NCBI GenBank assembly: GCA_965247175.1
Contig: OZ252006.1
Location: 868,001-932,000 of the forward strand
DNA from: JANQMX01 sp965247175
Lineage (GTDB): Bacteria; Pseudomonadota; Alphaproteobacteria; Kiloniellales; DSM-21159
DNA length: 64,000 bases
Reading direction: 5' to 3'
A program made the position numbers and the translations under genes. Every line of letters starts with the position of its first letter. Position 1 is the stretch's first letter. This document shows, in pieces, positions 1 through 8,017 of this stretch. Under the pieces are notes generated by a model, which ran no database searches, was not told where the DNA came from, and saw only the letters and a list, made by a program, of their open reading frames with translations.

Positions 1-504
1 TGCGCGCTTCGAGTGACGATGGATGAAGCGCGCCATCACCTCCTTACCGGTGCCGGACTCGCCGGTGATCAGCACGCTGGCGTTTGAGCCTGCGATCTGT
101 TCGGCCAGGCCCAGGACACGACTCATCGCCGGGTCGCGGAAGACGAAGGCGCTGGTCTCCTCGGTCACGGCCTGCAGAACGGCGGCGATCAGCTCAGGAT
201 CCGGCGGGAGCGGGATGTACTCCTTGGCGCCCGCCCGGATGGCTTGGGCCGCCTTCTCAGGGTCGGCGTGCACGCCGCAGCCGACCACCTGGACCGAGAT
301 TCGCTCTGAGTCGAGCTGCGCGATCAGGCGGGCAATGTCCTGCTCGACGTCGACCATCAGCAGGTCGGCGCTTTGGCCGCTGCGCAGGGCGACAAGCGCG
401 CCCTCGATGTCGTCGACGTGCGAGACCTTGGCGCCGCGGTCGAGAGCGATCTTGCCTGCCGTGGTGATATGGCCGTCTAGCGAACCGACGATGAGGAGAC
501 GCAT
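1..504 (-). CDS. flbD: Flagellar sigma-54 activator FlbD (partial, C-terminal end beyond window)
   Basis: NtrC-family transcriptional activator of sigma-54 flagellar promoters. Only the first 168 codons are present; the frame stays open to base 1. The protein begins MRLLIVGSLDG and has a degenerate receiver domain: Asp52 is present in LLMVD, but the usual acidic pair near residue 10 is missing, as in Caulobacter FlbD, which works without a classical phosphorylation pocket. The conserved stretch GAKEYIPLPPDPELIAAV follows. The AAA+ Walker A (TGESGTGKE) begins near residue 147, and the ATPase core and HTH lie outside the window. It is last in the run fliF-fliG-fliH-fliN-motA-flbD. FlbD both activates late flagellar genes and represses fliF in Caulobacter; candidate binding palindromes occur upstream of fliF and flagellin 2 here. 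Identification is confident. Confidence 0.93.
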   Translation of the reverse strand, partial: MRLLIVGSLDGHITTAGKIALDRGAKVSHVDDIEGALVALRSGQSADLLMVDVEQDIARLIAQLDSERISVQVVGCGVHADPEKAAQAIRAGAKEYIPLPPDPELIAAVLQAVTEETSAFVFRDPAMSRVLGLAEQIAGSNASVLITGESGTGKEVMARFIHRHSKRA

Positions 505-539
505 AACAGGATGCCTTTCTTGTCTTAACTGTCCGGCGG

Positions 540-1373
540 TCAGTCGAAATAGGACACGCGGTCTTTTGGAGAGAGGGTGGCGTTCAGCAGGATCTCCAGC
601 CGACGCGGATTTTCCTTGCGGCTCATCGAGGCCGTGGCGATGGCGTAGATGCGGTTGACCATCGCCTCTTCAGCGGCATTGCGCTCCAGCTTGTTGGCCA
701 GCGGATTGAAGACCATGTTGGCCAGCACCGCGCCATAGAAGGTGGTCAGGAGAGCGACTGCCATGGCCGGCCCGATGCTGGCCGGGTCCTCCAGGTTGCC
801 CAGCATCTGCACCAGGCCGATCAGGGTGCCGATCAGGCCCATGGCAGGGGCGACCTCGCCGGCACGGCGGATGACCCCGGCCGACTTGATATGGCGATCG
901 CTGGTGGCGGAAATCTCGCGCGCCAGCAGATCTTCGATCTGGCTGCTCGGCAGGCCGTCGACCAAGAGGTTGACGGCGCGCTGCAGGAAGGGCTGCCCCC
1001 GCATTTGCTTGACCCGGCTCTCGAGCGCGCCCCAGCCCTTGTTGCGCAGAAGCTGCGAGAGATCGATCATGGCGTAGGCGGCGTTTGCCGGGCGCTGCTG
1101 CTTGTAAAGCACCGCCCTCAGCATCACGCGCTGCGCGTTGATGATCTCCGGCGTGGTGTAGGAGACCGAGGTGATCAGGAAGGTTCCGCCGATCACGATG
1201 AGAAAGGCCGGGAGGTCGGCAAAGGCGCCGATCGAGCCGCTGGCGGCCATGGCAAGGACAATGAGGGTGAAGGCGCCAAGCGTCCCGCCGACCGTCGTAT
1301 AATCGATCGCGGGCTTGCCCGGCAGCCTTTGCCCCGGCGTTATCCTGCTTTGCTGTGCCTCGGCCTCAGCCAT
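540..1373 (-). CDS. motA: Flagellar motor stator protein MotA/PomA family
   Basis: Proton- or sodium-conducting stator subunit of 277 aa. Four membrane segments are visible at about residues 28-46, 52-71, 172-192 and 200-222, with a cytoplasmic loop of about 100 residues between TM2 and TM3. The TM3-TM4 region carries the PomA-type signature EVAPAMGLIGTLIGL and GPAMAVALLTTFYGAVLAN. It lies between fliN and flbD, 27 bp downstream of fliN, so it is probably co-transcribed with the fliF operon. There is no adjacent motB; the best partner is the MotB-like protein at 44377-45114, about 43 kb away. Family assignment is firm; whether it uses H+ or Na+ cannot be told. Confidence 0.92.
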   Translation of the reverse strand: MAEAEAQQSRITPGQRLPGKPAIDYTTVGGTLGAFTLIVLAMAASGSIGAFADLPAFLIVIGGTFLITSVSYTTPEIINAQRVMLRAVLYKQQRPANAAYAMIDLSQLLRNKGWGALESRVKQMRGQPFLQRAVNLLVDGLPSSQIEDLLAREISATSDRHIKSAGVIRRAGEVAPAMGLIGTLIGLVQMLGNLEDPASIGPAMAVALLTTFYGAVLANMVFNPLANKLERNAAEEAMVNRIYAIATASMSRKENPRRLEILLNATLSPKDRVSYFD

Positions 1374-1400
1374 CGCTTCCGGGTTCCGCTGACGTCTTGC

Positions 1401-1751
1401 CTAGTTCCGGTCGGCTTTGATGATCTCGGTCATGGTCACGCCCAGGTGGTCGTCGACGACGACGACCTCGCCGCGGGCGACCAGCCGATTGTTGACGTAG
1501 ATGTCGATCGCTTCACCGACCTTGCGATCGAGCTCCACGACGGCGCCACGCCCGAGCTTCAGGAGCTGGCTCACCTGCATGGTGGAGCGCCCGAGCACGG
1601 CGGAGACCTGCACGGGAATGTCGTAAACGGCTTCCAGATCGCGCGCGCTGCTTGGCGGCTCGTCTAGCGCTTCCGGCTCGCTCTCCATTTCGGCGATTTC
1701 GCCTTCGGTTTCTTCGAGCTCGGCCAGGTCAAGGTCGTTCCCGTCGCTCAT
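1401..1751 (-). CDS. fliN: Flagellar motor switch protein FliN
   Basis: C-ring protein of 116 aa. The acidic N-terminal 40 residues precede a SpoA/surface-presentation domain (about 42-114) with the typical IPVQVSAVLGRSTMQVSQLL and GAVVELDRKVGEAIDIYVNN stretches. With FliM and FliG it forms the rotor switch and export-cargo docking ring. The ATG overlaps the fliH stop in an ATGA tetranucleotide, which indicates translational coupling. Length and motifs fit the family well. Confidence 0.95.
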   Translation of the reverse strand: MSDGNDLDLAELEETEGEIAEMESEPEALDEPPSSARDLEAVYDIPVQVSAVLGRSTMQVSQLLKLGRGAVVELDRKVGEAIDIYVNNRLVARGEVVVVDDHLGVTMTEIIKADRN

Positions 1752-2515
1752 GCGTCTTCGTCCTGTCCTTGGGGTGAGGGGGGTGTTGGGGGTGAAGGGG
1801 GCGGTGTGGGGGCGTCCGCCGGCGTTTCGCCGTGCGCGCCCGCTTCAAGAATGCGGCTTTCGATTTCGCTCCAAAGCTGCCTGGCGCAACGCTCCATGCC
1901 GCCATCGGCAAACTCGACGCGAACATCGCTCGGGCCAAGCTCTGGGTCGGCCAAGAGCACGACCTTGCCCTCAAAGCCGTGGCTTTGTGTCAGGCCGTCG
2001 AGGCGCTCGCGCATCGGGTCGAGCAGCGCGTCCGGCAGTCTGAGGACAACGCGCGGCTCCTGACGAAGCTGGGCCAGGCTTGCTTCGACGAGAGCCTCGA
2101 CCTCGGCCAGGGCGGCGCGCTGTTCCAAGCGCGGAAAGACCTTCTTCAAGGTGGCCTGTGCGAGCGCCAAGCTTTCTTGGCTAGCCACTCGATATGCGCT
2201 TTCTTCCGCGCGCAAGCTGTCGGGCAGCTTTGCCGCGATATCTTCGAGGAGGGCGCTGCAGCGCTGCTCGACGCTGGCGGCGGCTTCGGCCAGCGCGGCC
2301 TCGCGTCCTTGGGCTTCGCCTTCGGAGAAGGCCTTTGCCTTCTCCTCGATCAGCTCGCGCTCGTCCACCGCCGGAGCCGCCGGCTCCTGCATCTCGGGTG
2401 GCTGCTCCGCCGGCTTGTCTTCCGGCTCCGGCACTTCCAGCTCGGTCGGCGCGAATGGCTCGACCGAAGCCGTCGTGTCGAAACTGGTGTCGAAGAGAAA
2501 GCGTTGCACCGTCAC
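1748..2515 (-). CDS. fliH: Flagellar export ATPase regulator FliH
   Basis: Probable FliH of 255 aa. The central part (about residues 50-150) is Ala/Glu/Gln-rich and predicted helical or coiled coil, followed by a C-terminal globular part (ALVEASLAQLRQEPRVVLRLP and a GMERCARQLWSEIESRI stretch) similar to FliH/HrpE domains. A Pro-rich tail ends the protein. The start is GTG, preceded by GGAGC, in a slot between fliG (20 bp gap) and fliN (4 bp overlap), exactly where fliH sits in alphaproteobacterial fliF operons. FliH holds the FliI ATPase at the export gate; fliI itself is not in the window. Sequence conservation in this family is low, so position supports the call as much as similarity. Confidence 0.85.
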   Translation of the reverse strand: MTVQRFLFDTSFDTTASVEPFAPTELEVPEPEDKPAEQPPEMQEPAAPAVDERELIEEKAKAFSEGEAQGREAALAEAAASVEQRCSALLEDIAAKLPDSLRAEESAYRVASQESLALAQATLKKVFPRLEQRAALAEVEALVEASLAQLRQEPRVVLRLPDALLDPMRERLDGLTQSHGFEGKVVLLADPELGPSDVRVEFADGGMERCARQLWSEIESRILEAGAHGETPADAPTPPPSPPTPPSPQGQDEDA

Positions 2516-2535
2516 GCTCCAGCGTTCGCCATGGC

Positions 2536-3552
2536 TCAGTAGACCAGCTCGTCTTCGCCCTTGGTGTCGGCGAGCACGATCTCGCCGCGCTCGGCGAGGT
2601 CCTTGGCAACGCGGATCATCTCGCCTTGCGCTTCGTCGACGTCTCTCAGGCGCACCGGGCCCATGGTCTGCATGTCTTCCTGCAGGATCTTCGCGGCCCG
2701 TTCTGACATGTTGGAGAAGAAGAGCTCTCGCATGCCCTCGGAGGCGCCCTTGAGCGCGATCGGCAGCTTGTCCTTCTCGACGTTGCGCAACAGTGTCTGC
2801 ACTGCGGCAGGGTCGAGGTTGTTCAGGTCGTCGAAAGTGAACATCAGCGAGCGAATGCGCTCGGCAGCATCCTTGTTCTGGTCCTCCAGCGCGGTCATGA
2901 AGCGCTGCTCGGACTGACGGTCCAGGCTGTTGAAGATGTCGGCCATCAGCTCATGGCTGTCGCGCCGGTTGGTGCGCGCGAGATTCGACATGAATTCGTT
3001 GCGCAAGGTCCGTTCGACGTCGTCCAGGACCTCCTTCTGCACGGCTTCCATGGAGAGCATGCGGCTGACCACTTCGAGCGCGAAGGGCTCGGGCAGCGCG
3101 GCCAGCACGCGGGCGGCGTGGTCGTGCTTGATCTTGGAGATGACGACCGCGACCGTTTGCGGATATTCATTCTTCAGGTAGCTGGCCAGGACGTTCTCAT
3201 GCACGTTGCCGAGCTTGTCCCACATGGTCCGACCGGCCGGGCCGCGGATCTCTTCCATGATGTTCTCGACCCGGTCGCGGTCGAGGACCTTGGCGAGCAA
3301 GCGCTCGGTGTTTTGGAGATTGCCAACCAGTGACCCTGTTGCGGAAATCTGGTCGGCGAACTCGACGAACAAGCGTTCGATGATCTGCGAGGACACGGTG
3401 CCGAGATTGGCCATGACCTGCGAGATCTCCTTGATCTCGTCGTCTTCCATGGTGGTGAAGAGGCGAGCCGCATAATCCTCGCCGATCGACATGATCAACA
3501 GGGCCGCCTTTTCCGGACCCGTAAGAGAGCGATATTCGTCCCTGACTTTCAT
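2536..3552 (-). CDS. fliG: Flagellar motor switch protein FliG
   Basis: Rotor protein of 338 aa that contacts the MotA stator and the FliF ring. The N-terminal domain begins with LTGPEKAALLIMSIGEDYAA. The middle domain carries NEYPQTVAVVISKIKHDHAA, a variant of the EHPQ motif with Tyr for His. The C-terminal domain, with the charged torque helix, follows. It starts 5 bp after the fliF stop, consistent with a single transcript. Length is standard for the family. Confidence 0.96.
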   Translation of the reverse strand: MKVRDEYRSLTGPEKAALLIMSIGEDYAARLFTTMEDDEIKEISQVMANLGTVSSQIIERLFVEFADQISATGSLVGNLQNTERLLAKVLDRDRVENIMEEIRGPAGRTMWDKLGNVHENVLASYLKNEYPQTVAVVISKIKHDHAARVLAALPEPFALEVVSRMLSMEAVQKEVLDDVERTLRNEFMSNLARTNRRDSHELMADIFNSLDRQSEQRFMTALEDQNKDAAERIRSLMFTFDDLNNLDPAAVQTLLRNVEKDKLPIALKGASEGMRELFFSNMSERAAKILQEDMQTMGPVRLRDVDEAQGEMIRVAKDLAERGEIVLADTKGEDELVY

Positions 3553-3557
3553 CGCTC

Positions 3558-5285
3558 TCAGATCTCCTGATGGATCCAGTTGCGCAGGATGCCGACGGCT
3601 TCCTCAGGATGCTTGTCGATGATCTCGCCGATCTTGCGCAGTGAGGAGGCGCGCACGCGGCCCTCAACCTTCTGCACGTCGATCAGCTGCTCGAGGCCGT
3701 TTTCGTCGCCCGCGTCGTCAAGAGGCGGCAGCATGCCGTCGCCACCTTCGACCAGGGCCGATTGCTGGCCTCCGACCCCGACCGCGGGCAGGCCGCTGGC
3801 GAGGCCGCGCTTGTCTTCCAAGGCATGCCGGCCGCTGATCTCGTCGGTGAGGGCGCCGCCGACATCGCCGGCGACGGCAGGCACGGGCTCCAAGAGGCGG
3901 CCGAGCAGCGGCTTGACCACGAGCAGGAGGACCAGCCCAGCGACGACCCCGAGCACCAGCAGCTCGGCAAGCCGCATGACCTCTTCCTTCTCAAAGCCGA
4001 AGAGGAGGTCGCTCTCCGGCAAGGTCGCGTTCATGTTGGTGAGGTCGGCGAACTGCATGTTGGCGATTTCGATCAGGTCGCCGCGCTCCTCGTCGTAGCC
4101 GACGGCCGACTTCACCAGCTCCTCGATCTGCAGCAGCTCTTCCTCGCTGCGTGGGCTGTAGATCAGCTGATCGTCTTCGTTCGGCGCATAATTCCCGTTC
4201 ACCAGCACGGCGACGGAGAGACGTCGGACGGCACCACTCTCACGCACATGGGAGCGAACGGTCTTGGAGATCTCGTAGTTGACCGTTTCCTCGATCCGAG
4301 AGGCCGAGGAGCTGCTGGTCGGGCCGCCGCCGAGCTGCGGCAGATCGTTGTCGGGCAGGTTGTTGCCGACAGTGACCGGGTCCTGGCCGTCGCCGTCCTG
4401 GTCCTGCTCGCTTTCCTCGATCGTCTGTGTCGAGCGAACGACCTGGCCATCGGGATCGTAGGTCTCGGAGCTTTCGGTGATCCGGTCGAAGTCGAGCTCC
4501 GCGGAAACGGTGACCCGCACGTTGCCGGCCCCGAGGGTTCTTTCCAGAAGGTCCTCGACCGACTGCGACATGCGTTGCTCAACGTTGAGACGCATCTCCT
4601 CGGCGTCGTTGGCCAAGTCGGCGACGTCATCGCCCGAGGTGGTACGGGCGAGGAGGCGGCCGCGGTGGTCTATGATCGAGACGCTGTCGGCTTCGAGCCG
4701 GGGCACGGCGGCCGAAACGAGCTGCTGCAAGGCGGCCGCTTGGCTCTTCGAAAGGCGCGAGGTTCCCGCCAGGCGGATCACCACCGAAGCGGAAGGCTCG
4801 TTGCGCTCACGACTGAACAATTCCCGCTGCGGCAAAACCAGGTGCACGCGCGCATTCTGGATGTAACCCAGGGAGCGGATGGTGCGGGCAAGCTCGCCTT
4901 CCAGAGCCCGAAGGTGGTTGATGTTCTGAACAAAGCTGCTCGAGCCGAGCTCGCCGCTTTGGTCGAAGATCTCGTAACCGACGGAGCCGCCGTTGGGGAT
5001 GCCGGACTCTGCCATCGACAGGCGCATGCGCGCCACCTGATCGGTCGGCACCATGATGCGCCGGCCGTCGGGCGACAGCTCGAAGGGCACACCCGCAGCT
5101 TCCAGATGGCTGACGATGGCGGCGCTGTCGCTCTGATCGAGCTCACTGTACAGCAGCGACATCTTGGGCTGCGTCAGATTGCCGGCAAAGTAGACGAAGA
5201 ACCCGAGCGTCGCGGCCCCGACAGCGGCGATCAATGCTGCGCGGGCTATTCCCAGGCTCTTGAATGTATCTACGAGTGCGTTCAC
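3558..5285 (-). CDS. fliF: Flagellar MS-ring protein FliF
   Basis: MS-ring scaffold of 575 aa in the inner membrane. One membrane segment is near residues 14-34 and a second near 435-460 (LAELLVLGVVAGLVLLLVV). Ring-building motifs lie between them, including MSLLYSELDQSDSAAIVSHL and GSVGYEIFDQSGELGSSSFVQ, and there is a low-complexity Glu/Asp/Gln segment near 290-330. The C-terminal tail (ASSLRKIGEIIDKHPEEAVGILRNWI) is the FliG-binding peptide. It is the first gene of fliF-fliG-fliH-fliN-motA-flbD. The upstream region holds a CtrA-like box and a candidate FlbD palindrome, the same arrangement known for the Caulobacter fliF promoter. Confidence 0.96.
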   Translation of the reverse strand: MNALVDTFKSLGIARAALIAAVGAATLGFFVYFAGNLTQPKMSLLYSELDQSDSAAIVSHLEAAGVPFELSPDGRRIMVPTDQVARMRLSMAESGIPNGGSVGYEIFDQSGELGSSSFVQNINHLRALEGELARTIRSLGYIQNARVHLVLPQRELFSRERNEPSASVVIRLAGTSRLSKSQAAALQQLVSAAVPRLEADSVSIIDHRGRLLARTTSGDDVADLANDAEEMRLNVEQRMSQSVEDLLERTLGAGNVRVTVSAELDFDRITESSETYDPDGQVVRSTQTIEESEQDQDGDGQDPVTVGNNLPDNDLPQLGGGPTSSSSASRIEETVNYEISKTVRSHVRESGAVRRLSVAVLVNGNYAPNEDDQLIYSPRSEEELLQIEELVKSAVGYDEERGDLIEIANMQFADLTNMNATLPESDLLFGFEKEEVMRLAELLVLGVVAGLVLLLVVKPLLGRLLEPVPAVAGDVGGALTDEISGRHALEDKRGLASGLPAVGVGGQQSALVEGGDGMLPPLDDAGDENGLEQLIDVQKVEGRVRASSLRKIGEIIDKHPEEAVGILRNWIHQEI

Positions 5286-5349
5286 GCCTTCCCGTCCTGA
5301 TTGACCGTTCGCTTCTGTGTCGTCGTTTTCCGATGACTTTCAGAGCTTG

Positions 5350-5366
5350 CCGAATTGGCAATTCGG
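5350..5366. repeat. Palindrome in the fliF leader region
   Basis: Perfect palindrome with 8-bp arms (CCGAATTG) around a central G, between the CtrA-like box and the fliF start. Function unknown; it could be an operator or an mRNA hairpin. Confidence 0.4.
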
Positions 5367-5389
5367 TCAACAGGTTAGGGCCGGCGTGG

Positions 5390-5404
5390 TAAAGTGCCGG
5401 TTAA
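5390..5404 (-). promoter_or_regulatory. Candidate CtrA box upstream of fliF
   Basis: TAAA-GTGCCGG-TTAA matches the CtrA consensus TTAA-N7-TTAA with one mismatch. It lies about 105 bp upstream of the fliF start. The presence of cckA and sciP in the window makes a CtrA regulon likely. This is a pattern match, not a demonstrated site. Confidence 0.5.
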
Positions 5405-5425
5405 TCGAGGAAATTTTTTCCCATT

Positions 5426-5446
5426 ATGCGGCAAGTCTTGCCGCAT
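5426..5446. promoter_or_regulatory. Candidate FlbD-binding palindrome (ftr-like)
   Basis: A perfect inverted repeat with 10-bp arms (ATGCGGCAAG) around a central T; its core is CGGCA-N5-TGCCG. The same core appears twice upstream of flagellin 2. It lies about 20 bp upstream of the fliF CtrA-like box. In Caulobacter, FlbD binds a palindrome at the fliF promoter to repress it. It could instead be the transcript end of sciP, but no T-run follows. Confidence 0.5.
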
Positions 5447-5476
5447 CCTTGAGGTAGTAGGGGCCGCGGACCGGCG

Positions 5477-5782
5477 CTATTCGGCCGCGGCGAAGGGCGG
5501 GAGGCCGTTCTTGCGATACTGCTGCAGCCGTGTGGTGCGCAGGCCGCGCACGCCGTGTGCGTCAATCAATCGCTCCCAAGACAGGAACTCGTCGGCGGAG
5601 AGCTTGTAGCGCTCGCACGCCTCCTCAAGCGTCAGCAGGCCGGCGCGCACGCCGGCAACGACCTCGGCCTTACGGCGAATCACCCAGCGCTTGGTTTCCG
5701 GCGCAGGAAGATCGTCCAGCGTCAAGGGCTGACCTGCGGGCCCGATGGCGACCCTTCTGTTGCCCCGCTCATCCATCGGCAT
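5477..5782 (-). CDS. sciP: CtrA inhibitor SciP (DUF1153 family)
   Basis: Small HTH protein of 101 aa. It closely follows the known SciP pattern: IGPAGQPLTLDDLPAPETKRW, then VIRRKAEVVAGVRAGLL, LTLEEACERYKLSADEFLSW and GLRTTRLQQYR. In Caulobacter, SciP binds CtrA and blocks transcription of CtrA-activated genes, including flagellar and chemotaxis genes, in G1 cells. It sits between flgE and fliF, the same neighbourhood as in Caulobacter. It has its own upstream region, separated from flgE by a terminator. Recognition is strong. Confidence 0.93.
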   Translation of the reverse strand: MPMDERGNRRVAIGPAGQPLTLDDLPAPETKRWVIRRKAEVVAGVRAGLLTLEEACERYKLSADEFLSWERLIDAHGVRGLRTTRLQQYRKNGLPPFAAAE

Positions 5783-5934
5783 CTTATGGCTCCACTACAT
5801 GTGTCGTCCTCGGAACGACCCTACCCGAGCGCTGTTTATTTTCAGCTAACGCCGGTGATTAATGCTTTGAATTTTAGTTAGTTATCTTCCCGAAAGAAAA
5901 GTAAACGGCTAAGTAATTCGTCTTTTCATAAAAG

Positions 5935-5959
5935 AAAAGCCGGCTATTTGCCGGCTTTT
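5935..5959 (-). terminator. Intrinsic terminator after flgE
   Basis: AAAAGCCGGC-TATTT-GCCGGCTTTT forms a 10-bp stem. It lies 25-49 bp past the flgE stop and carries A/T runs on both sides, so it may work in both directions. It isolates the hook operon from sciP. Confidence 0.8.
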
Positions 5960-5983
5960 CCAATTGATTTCCTGTCGCTTTCC

Positions 5984-7243
5984 TTAACGGCCGACCCGAA
6001 TGATCTCCTCCAGCATCTCGTCTGCCGTGGTCAGCACGCTGGCGTTGGCCGAGTAGGCGCGCTGGGTCACGATCATCCGGGTGAACTCCTGGGCGATGTC
6101 GACGGTGGAGGCCTCGAGCGCTTCCGCTGCGATGACGCCGGCGCTGCCGGAGTTCGGCGTGTTCAGGATAACGTCGCCGGAGTCGTCGGTTATGGAGAAG
6201 GCGTTGCCATTGCGCGCCTCCAGGCCGCGAGGATTGGCGAACTGCGCAAGGGGAATTTGGTAAATCTGTCGCTGGGTTCCGTTGTCGAACAGAGCGGTGA
6301 CGATACCGTCCTCGCCGATGGCGATGCCGCTGAACTGGCCGAAGCGCTGGCCGTCCTGCTGATAGGGGCCGACCGCGAAGTCGCCGGCCAGCTGGGTTAT
6401 CCCATCGAAGCCGCTCGCCGTGCCGACGCCGACGGCGATCGAGCTTGCGGAGGCACCGGTGGTCCAGGTGATGTCGACGGCCGGGAAGGTGATCACGTTC
6501 GGCGAACCATCGCCGTTGAAGGTGATCGAGCGCGCGACCGGGCCGGCCACGGTGCCGCTTGCGGCGCCGGTGGTGGACAGCGTCGGGTTGGCAACCGTCA
6601 CGTCCCAAGCGTTGGCCGCCGTCTTGGTGAAGGTGTAGGTGATGTCGTGTGCGTTGCCGAGGGAGTCGAAGACCTGCGCGGTCATGGAGCGGGTGCCGCC
6701 AACCGGGTCCGTGGACGGCAGATTGAGCGAGAGGTCCAGGGTGGTGGTTGCTTGGGCGCTGCCGGTCAGCCCGGCGATGTTCACGGTACGCAAGGATGAG
6801 AGCACCGTCGGGTTGCCAATGATGGCACCGGTGCTGTCGAGCTGATAGCCCTGCAGGTAGTAGCCGGAGGCATTGCGCAGATCGCCGTTCTCGTCGGGGG
6901 CGAAGTGGCCGGCGCGGGTGAAGAGCATCTCATCGCCCAGGCCAGGGTTGGCGTCCTCGTTGACCACGAAGAAGCCATTGCCGGCGATCGCGATATCGGT
7001 CTTGTTGCTGGAGGACTGGAGCAGGCCCTGTGCTTCGTTGATGGCAACGGGGGCAGAGCGCACGCCGCCAGGCGAGTAGTTGTTGAGGGTGGCGTTCTGC
7101 GTGACCAGGGTGCTGAACTGGGTCACCGTGCCCTTGTAGCCCACCGTGTTAGAGTTGGCGATGTTGTCCGAGATGATGCCCAGGGCATTGGCTTGTGCCG
7201 AAAGCCCCGAGATGCTGGCGTTCATCGCTCCAAAGATGCTCAT
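5984..7243 (-). CDS. flgE: Flagellar hook protein FlgE
   Basis: Hook subunit of 419 aa. The N-terminus MSIFGAMNASISGLSAQANA continues into the rod/hook signature DNIANSNTVGYKG. The C-terminus has the family's closing helix (FTRMIVTQRAYSANASVLTTADEMLEEII). An in-frame ATG nine codons upstream (7270) exists, but the internal ATG at 7243 is preceded by AAGGAG and gives the usual hook N-terminus, so it is preferred. It is the last gene of the fliK-flgD-flgE group, 59 bp after flgD. Confidence 0.95.
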   Translation of the reverse strand: MSIFGAMNASISGLSAQANALGIISDNIANSNTVGYKGTVTQFSTLVTQNATLNNYSPGGVRSAPVAINEAQGLLQSSSNKTDIAIAGNGFFVVNEDANPGLGDEMLFTRAGHFAPDENGDLRNASGYYLQGYQLDSTGAIIGNPTVLSSLRTVNIAGLTGSAQATTTLDLSLNLPSTDPVGGTRSMTAQVFDSLGNAHDITYTFTKTAANAWDVTVANPTLSTTGAASGTVAGPVARSITFNGDGSPNVITFPAVDITWTTGASASSIAVGVGTASGFDGITQLAGDFAVGPYQQDGQRFGQFSGIAIGEDGIVTALFDNGTQRQIYQIPLAQFANPRGLEARNGNAFSITDDSGDVILNTPNSGSAGVIAAEALEASTVDIAQEFTRMIVTQRAYSANASVLTTADEMLEEIIRVGR

Positions 7244-7302
7244 CTGCTCTTGCTCCTTGCATCGGCGCACCCTGCCTGGCTGCGCCTTCGAAAATCACTT
7301 GG

Positions 7303-7998
7303 CTAAGCTTGCGGCTGCTCTTGCGGCTGCGGCTGCCCGTGGACCGAACGGAGATCGGTCAGCGGAATCAGGAGGTCGTTGCCCGACCGCAGCAGGATTT
7401 CGTCGTCCACCGATTCCACGCCGGTGATGGTGGCGATGGGATTGATGGCGCTGGCGACCTCCGTGCCTTCGTTGTCCAAGGCGACCAGCCGGAAGGCGTA
7501 GAGGCCGTCCGCCATGGCCGTGCCGTCGTCGGTCTTGCCATCCCAGGTGAAGTCGTGCTGGCCGGCGGTCGCTTCGACCGGGACCGAGCGGACCAGGTCG
7601 CCCGAGGTGTTGTAGATCTCGATCGTGGCCGTGTTGGCATTGGCCGGCAGGATGTACTTCATTTCAGCGCTGCCGCCGTTCAAGGCGACAACGTTGCCGG
7701 CGTATTCGATCGAACTACCGATCAGCGAGATGGCCGTGGCCAGCCCGGCGTTCTTCTGTCCGGCGAGCATCTCCTCGAGCAGCTGGTTGCTCTTGATCTG
7801 CTGTTCTACCGAGGTGAAGTTGACCAGCTGCTCGGTGAACTGGTTGGTGTCCAGCGGATCCAGGGGATCCTGATTCTGTAACTGCGTGGTCAGCAGCAGC
7901 AGGAAGGTGTCGAAGGTGTCCTCGAGAGAGTCGGTGCCGGTGATGCTCGACCCGCCGCTCTGCTTGAAGGCCACCCCATTGACCGATTGCGTTTCCAT
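7303..7998 (-). CDS. flgD: Hook-capping scaffold protein FlgD
   Basis: Hook cap of 231 aa. The conserved N-terminal block FLLLLTTQLQNQDPLDPLDTNQFTEQL (residues about 32-58) is diagnostic. It is followed by the Tudor/FNIII-like part with FTWDGKTDDGTAMADGLYAFRL. The Gln-rich tail (PQPQEQPQ) is unusual but harmless. It lies between fliK and flgE, the classic order for hook-length control and assembly. Confidence 0.95.
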   Translation of the reverse strand: METQSVNGVAFKQSGGSSITGTDSLEDTFDTFLLLLTTQLQNQDPLDPLDTNQFTEQLVNFTSVEQQIKSNQLLEEMLAGQKNAGLATAISLIGSSIEYAGNVVALNGGSAEMKYILPANANTATIEIYNTSGDLVRSVPVEATAGQHDFTWDGKTDDGTAMADGLYAFRLVALDNEGTEVASAINPIATITGVESVDDEILLRSGNDLLIPLTDLRSVHGQPQPQEQPQA

Positions 7999-8017
7999 GG
8001 CTCCGCTCTCCGATCGG

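Noticed and set aside
3762..5300. 512-aa open frame antisense to fliF
   Set aside because: Antisense shadow; composition and lack of motifs argue against coding.
5836..5850. TTTA-TTTTCAG-CTAA upstream of sciP as a CtrA box
   Set aside because: Two mismatches; not above background, although CtrA control of sciP would be expected.
7255..7272. Possible sigma-54 promoter just upstream of flgE
   Set aside because: GG-N10-GC spacing exists, but the -24 element (AGGGTGC) is poor.
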